Positions 55,743-63,018 of a stretch of 64,000 bases of DNA are shown here, one piece after another. Positions within the stretch are counted from its first letter, which is position 1, and each line of letters starts with the position of its first letter. The position numbers and the translations under genes were made by a program. The notes under the pieces are model-generated. The model saw only the letters and a program-made list of their open reading frames with translations. It had not been told where the DNA came from and made no database searches. Source of the DNA: Actinobaculum suis (GTDB taxonomy: Bacteria > Actinomycetota > Actinomycetes > Actinomycetales > Actinomycetaceae); contig NZ_FNAU01000005.1 of NCBI RefSeq assembly GCF_900102025.1, forward strand, positions 1 through 64,000, read 5' to 3'.

Positions 55743-56201
55743 TTAGTCGTCATCGTCGTCATCATTGTCGTCGTCATTGTCATCATCGTCGTCGTCATCG
55801 TCGTAGTTGCCGACGTAGGCGGGTGGGGCTTTCGGGGCGCGTTGCGGTTGTGGGACGGCGGCGGGAGCGGGTGAGCCAGCTGGTGCGGGGGCAATCCCTG
55901 CTGTCCCGTTCGGCGGCGCGGTGTCAGTTTCTGAGTTGTTTTGCGGGCCGCCGGGCGTGCCGTTTTTGGGGCCGTTTGGGGCGGAGCTGGTGGTTTCTTG
56001 GTTTGCGGTTTCGGTGCTGGCAGGGTCGCTTTCTGGGGTTGCGGTGCTAGTTTTTGGATCTGTTTGGTTACTTTCGACTACTATTGCTGGTCCGCCGTCG
56101 AGTTCGAAAGAGTCGTTTTTCCCAAGCATTAGCGCGGCTGCTCCGGTGCCTAGACCAGCGATAATTAGCACGACTATCAAAATTGTGAGTTTTCTTCGCA
56201 T
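55743..56201 (-). CDS. membrane-anchored protein with poly-aspartate tail
   Basis: 152 residues. A TM or signal anchor at 5-25 (LTILIVVLIIAGLGTGAAALML) is followed by a Pro/Thr/Asn/Ser-rich disordered region and a C-terminal run of about 20 residues made almost only of Asp with two Asn. The tail is presumably outside the cell and could bind divalent or cationic molecules such as Ca2+ or cationic peptides. It is downstream of HK2 on the same strand and convergent with the response regulator. No enzymatic motif. Confidence 0.75.
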   Translation of the reverse strand: MRRKLTILIVVLIIAGLGTGAAALMLGKNDSFELDGGPAIVVESNQTDPKTSTATPESDPASTETANQETTSSAPNGPKNGTPGGPQNNSETDTAPPNGTAGIAPAPAGSPAPAAVPQPQRAPKAPPAYVGNYDDDDDDDDNDDDNDDDDDD

Positions 56202-56215
56202 GTCTTGCTTTTCCG

Positions 56216-56251
56216 TTTCGTGGTTATTCGCCTAATTCGTGGTTATTCGGC
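56216..56251 (-). repeat. 19-bp-period tandem repeat including HK2 stop codon
   Basis: On the plus strand ATTCGTGGTTATTCGGC (56235-56251), containing the stop (TTA at 56243-56245), is preceded by TTTCGTGGTTATTCGCC at 56216-56232. Confidence 0.9.
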
Positions 56252-57967
56252 TACGGGGAGGCAGAGCTTGGCAATAGTGCCGGTACCTGCCTGGGTTGAT
56301 GTAATTGGGCGGGATTTAGTTGGGCCGGTTCCGGCCGGACCAGATCCGGTTGGGCCGGATTCTGCGGGACTTAGTGTGAGGGTACCGCCATGGGCCGCTG
56401 CTATGGCCGCGCATATTGGTAGGCCCATACCGCTGCCGGGTTGGGAGTCATTGGTGGCGCGGCCAAAACGGCGCATTACCATCGCGTGTTCTCCTTCCGG
56501 TATGCCTCGCCCCGCATCGGTAACGGTGATGACTACGCTGGTGCCCGCAGCGGTATTTTCCACGGTGGTGTGTACAAAGATGTATACCGCAGCATCTGCG
56601 GAGGCCCGGTTTGGTGTATCGGAATTCTGCGTATCGGAATTTGGCCTATCAGGTGCCGTGCTTTCTAGGGCGGGGTTTTCTTGGGCCGGCGAATGCGAGG
56701 GCCCGGTTGCATCCGGTGGCGTGATCTGGCTGGCGTGGGCCGCGTTTTGCAGTAATTCGTATAGCGCAGATTGTAAGGCTTGCCCGTCGCCGCGCATGGT
56801 CAGATCAGTGGGTGTCTCCTGGGTTTCGTAAGCTAAAACGGGTGTAGCGGTGAGTTGCCGTTGTTTCCTGTTCCATGTGGTTACGGCCTCGGTGACGATG
56901 CGGGCAACTGAGACGTCATTGGTAAAGGTTAGTGCTTTGCCGTTGCTGAAGTTTTGCCAGTTTGCCACGCCTCGCAAGGAAGCGCGTAGCCGCACAATTT
57001 CGCTGTGCATTTCTTCCCGCGTGATGCCGCTTTCCGGGTTGTTTATTCCGGATGCGAGAAGTGCTACCGGGGTGGTGAGCTCGTGCAATAGATCTTCAGA
57101 AAATGCGGCTTCGCGTTCTACTGCGGCTTCTGCTGGAGCGAGTAGTTCATTGGTGGTTTGTGCCAGGCGCACGTATTCGGCAGAACCGGTTTCTTCCAGT
57201 TGCGGAACGGTGTGCCCATGGTGGGTAGCCCGCGTAATAGCCCGGTTAGCTTTGCGGGTAAATTCTCCGATATGCCCGGTTATTCGGGTAGTTACTACCC
57301 AGGCGACGACGCCGGTAAGCACCAAGACCACCAGGCATACTCCGGCCAGAGAAAGTATCTGGGTGCGGATAGATTCTTCGTCTGCTACATGGAAATGGAT
57401 AATTGCTACCGAACCACTATCGGTAGCCGCTTGGATTTCCACATTTACCCAGGTGAGTTTGCCAAAGCTTGCAGAAACGGCCTGCCCGCCAGAACCTGGT
57501 ACGGCAAGGCGTTGGCGCAAACTTGGCTCAAGGTCTGCCCAAGTGGGGGCTGCCGCGCCTCGTTTTTCGCCCAGCAATTGCAAGGATTCCCCCAGCTGGT
57601 GTTCCCCGGCGGGCAGGTTTTCAGTACCGGCCAGCAGCTGGGTGCGAGTTGGCACTTGCCGGGCCAGGTAGGCGGAGATCAGATCGGTAGCGCTAGCAAA
57701 TGGTTTACCGGTGTGTGGATCGTGTACTTCTGCGGCAAATTGGCGTAGCTCTTGTGATTCTTGGGAAAGGGCTACGCGAACGTCTTCGGCTACCCGATAG
57801 CGCAACACGAAAGAGAAGACCAGTAAAAGCAAAATCAGGGATACGGCAACCGTTCCCATCAACCACATCCACGTGACCGCGCTACCTTTCCGGCCTGGCG
57901 ATAACTCCGTGTTTTTACGTTCCTGTTTCGTTGCGGTTTCGCGAGTTTCGTTTTTACTATTAGCCAT
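56243..57967 (-). CDS. second sensor histidine kinase (HK2), paralog of HK1 with altered H box
   Basis: 574 residues, TM1 about 31-56 and TM2 about 208-232. The extracytoplasmic domain resembles HK1: both have ELRxxAxE...PxTGxxF...L...RxV in the same place. The H box reads FSEDLLHELTTPVALL, with Thr for the usual Arg after HEL; the His is kept. N box ELLQNAAHAS, G1 DAGRGIPE and G2 GSGMGLPI are present. Low-complexity inserts lie between N and G1 and before the end. The ATG at 57965-57967 overlaps the end of the ABC-like gene by 8 bp. No own response regulator, so it may act on the same one as HK1. Confidence 0.88.
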   Translation of the reverse strand: MANSKNETRETATKQERKNTELSPGRKGSAVTWMWLMGTVAVSLILLLLVFSFVLRYRVAEDVRVALSQESQELRQFAAEVHDPHTGKPFASATDLISAYLARQVPTRTQLLAGTENLPAGEHQLGESLQLLGEKRGAAAPTWADLEPSLRQRLAVPGSGGQAVSASFGKLTWVNVEIQAATDSGSVAIIHFHVADEESIRTQILSLAGVCLVVLVLTGVVAWVVTTRITGHIGEFTRKANRAITRATHHGHTVPQLEETGSAEYVRLAQTTNELLAPAEAAVEREAAFSEDLLHELTTPVALLASGINNPESGITREEMHSEIVRLRASLRGVANWQNFSNGKALTFTNDVSVARIVTEAVTTWNRKQRQLTATPVLAYETQETPTDLTMRGDGQALQSALYELLQNAAHASQITPPDATGPSHSPAQENPALESTAPDRPNSDTQNSDTPNRASADAAVYIFVHTTVENTAAGTSVVITVTDAGRGIPEGEHAMVMRRFGRATNDSQPGSGMGLPICAAIAAAHGGTLTLSPAESGPTGSGPAGTGPTKSRPITSTQAGTGTIAKLCLPVAE

Positions 57968-59627
57968 TGTTTTCGTCCACATTCCACCGGGTATAGCTAT
58001 CCAAGAATTTTTCCGGAGCCTGCGTATTTGCCACGAGAATTCCCGGATAATTTTCTAAGGTGTGGCGCAAGTGGGAAAGACCGTCTTCATTAAGCGGTTC
58101 ATCAATCCGATCCAGCACTAACAACGGCGGGTTTCCGGCTATCGCGCGGGCAAGTTGCAGCAGTGCTTGCGCGGAAACAGATAGGGGTTTGCCGCCGCGT
58201 TTTAACACGGTGTTCTCCTCATCAGGCAGTTCAGCAACGATCTTCGCCAAACCCACCTGTTCTAGAAGTTCGTGCACGGGCACGTTAGCTTGCGGTAGAC
58301 GATAGCGGACAATACGAGCAACAGAGGCCCGTTCCAGCGGCACATCCCGCAAGGCTACCCCTACCAGTTCCCGGCGCACCGTAGCGGGGAGCAAAGCCAG
58401 TTCTCGCCCGGCAATATTCATCCGCGCATAGTCTTCCGTTTCCTCGCCTACTAATAGGCGCAAAACTTGGTTTACGCGGGTTGGGGAACCGGTAATAATA
58501 ATGCGTGCCCCGGGCCGAGCTACGAGTTCTGGGAACTCTTCTTGTAGCGCGCCCCCACTTACAAGATGGAGCGCACCGGCCGCTAAACCTGGAATATCTC
58601 CCCGGTGTTGGGATCTTGCCGCGATTTTTCGAGCTTGGCGTTGCTGGGTGCGGAAAAGCCGCGCATCTTCAAAAATCGGGTAGAGCACGCGGGCCGCAGC
58701 CCGGAAATTCTGCCGGTACTCTCCCACCCTGCCCAAATCTTGGATAGGTGAAGCCATCAACCCGGCAATAAAGATCGCGGTGGTGACTTCTTCCGGCGTC
58801 GCCGCCGCAAGGCTACCCACCACCCCAATCAGCACGGAAAGTAGCGCGGTAACCGCAGAAGCTCCCCCGCGCATTGCCCCGGAAACCACGGCCCGGCTTC
58901 GCGCGGCGCGCTGCACCCGTGCCGAAAGTTGGTCAATGCGCGTGACCTCCCGATTAATCCCACCCGAAACTCGAATCGCCGGTCCGGCCTGCACGATGTC
59001 AGAAATCTGGCTGGCCATCCGGCCCCGAACCTTACGTAACCGGCGTGCCCGGCCCAACAACGGGCGGGAAAGGAGCAACAACCCCACCCCAAAAACTACT
59101 AGCACGCCCAGAATAACCGTGCCCAAAGCGGGAATGAGAAGGAACATGCCAACCACAATCCCCGCCAGGAGCGGCACCCCCACCACCAAGGGAGCAATCC
59201 CCAAAGACACCCAGTTTTTCACTGCCGAAAGGTCATTCGTAGACCGGGCGATAGTAGTTCCTAAGCTCGTGGGCCGCTGCGGGGCAAGCGCTGCCGTGAT
59301 TAGGAGTTTGCGCACCGACCGCACATAGTCATTACCTAATTCTTCAGCCACCACCCGCTCGCCCATACGCGCCACACCTAAAAGTAGAGCCGCGAGCACC
59401 AAGAGGCCCGCGAGCGCCGGAAAACTCATCCCCGTGCCATTGCTATGCGGGCCACTTGCGCTTCCTGCTCCCCCGGTCAGACCGCTTTTTGCAAAAGCAG
59501 TTCCCAGTTGGGGCGTATAAAAAGCAATGGCTACACTGAGTACGGCTTGGATGAGGCCCAGTCCGATAAGGATTGCGAGCAACCAGCGGCGCCGGCCGTG
59601 AAATACGTGGGGAAAGGTGTCTTTCAT
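57960..59627 (-). CDS. ABC exporter-like protein with degenerate ATPase domain
   Basis: 555 residues: a six-TM exporter-type membrane domain (about 1-300, with ARSTNDLSAVKNWV as in real ABC exporters) and a C-terminal nucleotide-binding-like domain. The ATPase motifs are lost: the Walker A position reads IIITGSPTRVNQVLRLL without GK[ST], the signature reads LSVSAQALLQLARAI, Walker B is LLVLDRIDEPL with Arg for the catalytic Glu, and the switch His is absent (LVANTQ). The frame is intact, so it is not a plain pseudogene. ATG at 59625-59627 overlaps the upstream stop (ATGA). A sensory or accessory role for HK2 is inference. Confidence 0.82.
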   Translation of the reverse strand: MKDTFPHVFHGRRRWLLAILIGLGLIQAVLSVAIAFYTPQLGTAFAKSGLTGGAGSASGPHSNGTGMSFPALAGLLVLAALLLGVARMGERVVAEELGNDYVRSVRKLLITAALAPQRPTSLGTTIARSTNDLSAVKNWVSLGIAPLVVGVPLLAGIVVGMFLLIPALGTVILGVLVVFGVGLLLLSRPLLGRARRLRKVRGRMASQISDIVQAGPAIRVSGGINREVTRIDQLSARVQRAARSRAVVSGAMRGGASAVTALLSVLIGVVGSLAAATPEEVTTAIFIAGLMASPIQDLGRVGEYRQNFRAAARVLYPIFEDARLFRTQQRQARKIAARSQHRGDIPGLAAGALHLVSGGALQEEFPELVARPGARIIITGSPTRVNQVLRLLVGEETEDYARMNIAGRELALLPATVRRELVGVALRDVPLERASVARIVRYRLPQANVPVHELLEQVGLAKIVAELPDEENTVLKRGGKPLSVSAQALLQLARAIAGNPPLLVLDRIDEPLNEDGLSHLRHTLENYPGILVANTQAPEKFLDSYTRWNVDENNG

Positions 59628-60817
59628 AGACCGATAGTTTCCCTTGCAATATGGGGTTTGCACAGGTCGAAAGTAGGAATAATTGGTACGTCTACTACTT
59701 CCACGGCTTCTTGGGTGATGAGCGGAGAGGAAGTAAGCCGGCCTGATACGGCTTTCAAAGGTAGTTTGGCGTCGCGAATCAGGCCTACCCCGGCGGCGGC
59801 AGAAAGAGCTTCCCCGCACGCGAATACTACAGAATCTACCAGTTCGCCAAAATCGGGATCGCGCATCAAAGCCGCTGTTTCTCCTTGGTAGATACCGTCC
59901 GCAATTTCGATGAGTACTACGTCTGGGCTATCTTCGCACAGGCTTGCCACCATGGAGAAAAGTACGTTCTTTACGTCTTCCATGGATAACGTGAAAGTGG
60001 AAGAAAGTCCGAAATCGGTGAAATCTACAACGCGATTCGCCCCGGCGTCGCGAAATAGGCCGGCGTCGTTTCCGGCTCCGGTACCGGTGGCTTTTCCGGC
60101 ATTCACGGTGAGGCCGGCAGCGCTAATTCCGTTTACCAAACAACCGAGAGTGGTGGATTTTCCGGAGTTCATGGAAGAACCAAATACCACGGTAATGTGC
60201 GGCCGGTTTTTAAGTTGTGCATACTCGTTTTGGGCTTGTTGCCAGGGGCGGATCTGGTGGTCGGCTAACCGTGACATGGAAAGCACGCCTTCGCTATCGC
60301 AAATTAGCCCGAGTGGTTCAATCACGGTTGCCGGCTGAATATTGGCATGTTTTTCGATTACTCTGCCTGCCATGCCTCCCGCGGCCACGAGGTTCGTGTA
60401 ATTCAAATTGCGGGGAACTTCCGCTAAAAATTGGTCTGGTGCATATCGGTTGCCGTAGGCAACGATTATTTCGTCGCCTTCAAACAGGTGCCGGCGCCGC
60501 GAAGTTTGCGATTCGAGCCGTTTGTGTTGCCCGATCGTAGTTACCCGGGCAAGCACAAAATCCCCGGCTTGGGGTGTTACCCCGCGTCCGCGCCGCAAAC
60601 TAAAACCCTGGTTATCAGTCTGCCGGAGAAGAGCATGCAGACCGCGCGCATTGTACGATTTTTTGGCGCGCCGCAAACGTCGTGGTTCTAAAGCTACTTC
60701 TTCCACGCCGGTGGCTGCTGCCATTCCTTCGGAAGGGCTATCGGAAAGATGCCGGTTCTTTCGTTCCAACAGTTGTGCGATTTCGAAAGCCAAATCGAAA
60801 CTATCGGTAGTGGTCAT
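59624..60817 (-). CDS. DUF1611-like P-loop protein
   Basis: 397 residues. The C-terminal half has a P-loop VVFGSSMNSGKSTTLGCLV near residue 220, AGKATGTGAGNDAGLFRDAGA, and VVLIEIADGIYQGETAAL, which I associate with the DUF1611 family; some members act in D-amino-acid or N-acyl metabolism, but this one is unassigned. The N-terminal half is unrecognised with an Arg/Lys-rich part. The ATG at 60815-60817 has GGGAG five bases upstream, which decides against an ATG four codons earlier. It leads an operon with the ABC-like gene and HK2. Confidence 0.6.
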   Translation of the reverse strand: MTTTDSFDLAFEIAQLLERKNRHLSDSPSEGMAAATGVEEVALEPRRLRRAKKSYNARGLHALLRQTDNQGFSLRRGRGVTPQAGDFVLARVTTIGQHKRLESQTSRRRHLFEGDEIIVAYGNRYAPDQFLAEVPRNLNYTNLVAAGGMAGRVIEKHANIQPATVIEPLGLICDSEGVLSMSRLADHQIRPWQQAQNEYAQLKNRPHITVVFGSSMNSGKSTTLGCLVNGISAAGLTVNAGKATGTGAGNDAGLFRDAGANRVVDFTDFGLSSTFTLSMEDVKNVLFSMVASLCEDSPDVVLIEIADGIYQGETAALMRDPDFGELVDSVVFACGEALSAAAGVGLIRDAKLPLKAVSGRLTSSPLITQEAVEVVDVPIIPTFDLCKPHIARETIGL

Positions 60818-60833
60818 GTCTTCTCCCATTCTC

Positions 60834-60871
60834 AGCCAGGATTTGCATCTCTAGCCAGGATTTGCATCTCT
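60834..60871. repeat. exact 19-bp tandem duplication upstream of DUF1611-like gene
   Basis: AGCCAGGATTTGCATCTCT occurs twice head-to-tail (60834-60852, 60853-60871), 17 bases before the gene's start. Confidence 0.95.
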
Positions 60872-61248
60872 TGTGACACGAAGGAGACTAACGGCGCGAG
60901 ATGACGCCTCCATGAATAGAAAAGGAAAAAATTCTCATCTAGAAGGAGAAACTCTCATGTAGCTAATGGGAACTATCAGCGAAAAAGTTATCAAAGTTGC
61001 ATACCTGTTCGCCCGGTTTATTTGCAAGGAACGATTTTGGAGATATCTCTCAATAATAGTTCTTTAGGGTACAGTGCGGTATTCTCGAAAGATACAATAT
61101 AACTCTTAGGTTTTATGTGCCGCAGGGTTATATGTGCGGCGTACCTGCGTCGCGCTGGGCCACGGTCCGAAATATCGCAGCGTACGCCAACAGGCACGCA
61201 TTATTTTCGGCCGGTCCACTCCGTAGATCCCTACGAAGGGTTAAAACC
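60872..61248 (+). promoter_or_regulatory. divergent gap and POT-gene leader with a possible 16-codon ORF
   Basis: No ordinary gene. A short frame at 60912-60962 (MNRKGKNSHLEGETLM) ends in ATG-TAG, and that ATG has AAGGAG nine bases before it (60943-60948). TACAAT at about 61094-61099 is a weak -10 candidate. The frame upstream of the POT start is open but unsupported. Confidence 0.35.
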
Positions 61249-62811
61249 TTGACCGAAAGTAACCAGGAAAATATAGAACTAACTAGCGCAGACTATGAGC
61301 GTTACAGCCCGCCCGAGCAAGAACTCATTCGGCAGGCTCGCGCCGCTGACCGCCTCGCCCAAAAAGACACCTCGTTTATGGGCCATCCGCGCGGATTACT
61401 GACGCTTTTCAACCTCGAATTATGGGAGCGTTTCTCCTACCTGGGATTCCAGGCCATTTTGGCGCTCTACCTTTCTGCCGCCGTGGTCAATGGCGGCCTC
61501 GGCTACGAAACTACTACCGCTTCCTCTATTGTTGCTGCCTACGGCGCGCTGCTTTATCTTCTCTCCATAGGCGGAGCGTGGATAGCGGACCGCATTATTG
61601 GTACCCACAAAGCTGTACTGTGGGGCGGGATTATTATTGCCGCCGGTCATATTTGCATGGGCATTCCCGGGCATGTGGGGCTCACGTGGGCAGGCCTCGG
61701 TTTCATTATCGTGGGTACCGGCCTGCTCAAACCGAATGTTTCCACCAAAGTTGGGGAACTATATTCACCCACCGATCATCGGCGCGACGCCGGCTTTTCC
61801 ATCTACTACGCGGGCATCAATATCGGCGCTTTCCTCGGCCCCCTCGTGGCTGGCTGGTTGGGCCAAAAAATCAACTGGCATGCCGGTTTTTCCGCGGCTG
61901 CCATCGGCATGATTATCGGCGTCGTTTTGTATTCGGTACAGGGCCGTTACTTGGGCGGCCACGAATCTGCCACCCGGATTCGTATCAATTTCCGTCCCGA
62001 TAAAAACTTCTGGTATGTGGTTGGACTAGCGGCCGCAGTAGTGGTGCTCGCGATTATTTTTGCCGCCACCAGCCTCGTTGAACTCGATGGTTTCATCAAC
62101 GCGATTACTGCTCTTACGATCGCCGTACCGGCCATCTACCTCGTGTGGATGTACCGCTCCCCGCGCGTCACCAACCCCGAACGCGGCAACCTGCTGCCCT
62201 ACGCGTTCTTGCTAATCGCGCTCGTCATGTATAACCTCACGTATTTCCAAACCGGAAATACCCTCAACTTCTTGGCTCTAGAACGCACAAATAATACGCT
62301 CGGCAGCTTCCACTACCCTTCCACCTGGTACATTTCCCTCACCGCCATCGTGGAAATAATTATGGGCCCCGTGCTGGCCTGGGTGTGGGTCAAGCTCGGC
62401 AAACGCCAACCGCATGTAGCCGCGAAAGTCGGCCTCGGTACCATCCTGGGTGGATTCGCTTTTATTTTGATTGCCCTGGGTGGATTGGCGACGCCGCATG
62501 GGCACCTTATGAGCGCCATGTGGATGTTCGGTTGTTACGTTTTCTTGGGATTGGGCGATCTCCTGGTGCAAACCTCAGGGATGTCTGCCACTACAAAACT
62601 GGCGCCGCGGGCTTTTGCTTCCCAAACCATGGCGGTTTGGTTTGCGGCTATGGCCATGGCCCAAGGCGTACAAGCCCAGATCGTCAAGTTCTTCAGCTAC
62701 GAAAACATCGTGGCCTATTTCGGAATCCAGGGATTGGTAATTATTGCCTACGGCCTCTTCCTAGTTGCGCTCACCCCTTGGATGCGTAAACGCATGACGA
62801 ACGTGGCTTAA
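61249..62811 (+). CDS. POT/PTR-family di- and tripeptide transporter
   Basis: Proton-coupled uptake of small peptides. The 520-residue, about 14-TM protein has GHPRGLLTLFNLELWERFSYLGF, containing the ExxER motif of TM1, GAWIADRIIGTHKAVLWGG and GLLKPNVSTKVGELY, which are PTR2 signatures. I take the TTG at 61249 as start with GAAGGG nine bases upstream; the next option, ATG 61378, would remove the polar N-terminus only. The following gene is a CocE-type hydrolase, which fits a peptide-use pair. Its 3' end is tandemly duplicated. Confidence 0.93.
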   Translation: MTESNQENIELTSADYERYSPPEQELIRQARAADRLAQKDTSFMGHPRGLLTLFNLELWERFSYLGFQAILALYLSAAVVNGGLGYETTTASSIVAAYGALLYLLSIGGAWIADRIIGTHKAVLWGGIIIAAGHICMGIPGHVGLTWAGLGFIIVGTGLLKPNVSTKVGELYSPTDHRRDAGFSIYYAGINIGAFLGPLVAGWLGQKINWHAGFSAAAIGMIIGVVLYSVQGRYLGGHESATRIRINFRPDKNFWYVVGLAAAVVVLAIIFAATSLVELDGFINAITALTIAVPAIYLVWMYRSPRVTNPERGNLLPYAFLLIALVMYNLTYFQTGNTLNFLALERTNNTLGSFHYPSTWYISLTAIVEIIMGPVLAWVWVKLGKRQPHVAAKVGLGTILGGFAFILIALGGLATPHGHLMSAMWMFGCYVFLGLGDLLVQTSGMSATTKLAPRAFASQTMAVWFAAMAMAQGVQAQIVKFFSYENIVAYFGIQGLVIIAYGLFLVALTPWMRKRMTNVA

Positions 62812-62893
62812 CCCGGCCAGCTCAAACGTGGTTTAACCCGGCCAACTGCTTTACCGGGCCAACTGCTTTACCGGGCTAACTGCTTTACCGGGG
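62800..62893 (+). repeat. 25-bp and 17-bp tandem repeats covering POT-gene stop codon
   Basis: 62800-62824 (AACGTGGCTTAACCCGGCC..., holding the stop TAA) is repeated at 62825-62849, and 17-bp units TTTACCGGGCCAACTGC and TTTACCGGGCTAACTGC continue at 62850-62866 and 62867-62883. Confidence 0.9.
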
Positions 62894-63018
62894 TATTGGT
62901 ATTTAGCTCCCCACTAGCTAAGTCCCCCAGAAAACAGCCCCAGACCAGCTGGCCTTAGCTAAAAACCAGCCTGCCCCAGCCGGTTTAGGCACCAGAACCT
63001 CGCACAGAAAGGAACACC

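Noticed and set aside
57960-59627. ABC-like gene as a plain pseudogene
   Set aside because: The frame is complete, membrane domain conserved and both ends overlap neighbouring genes, so it appears maintained.
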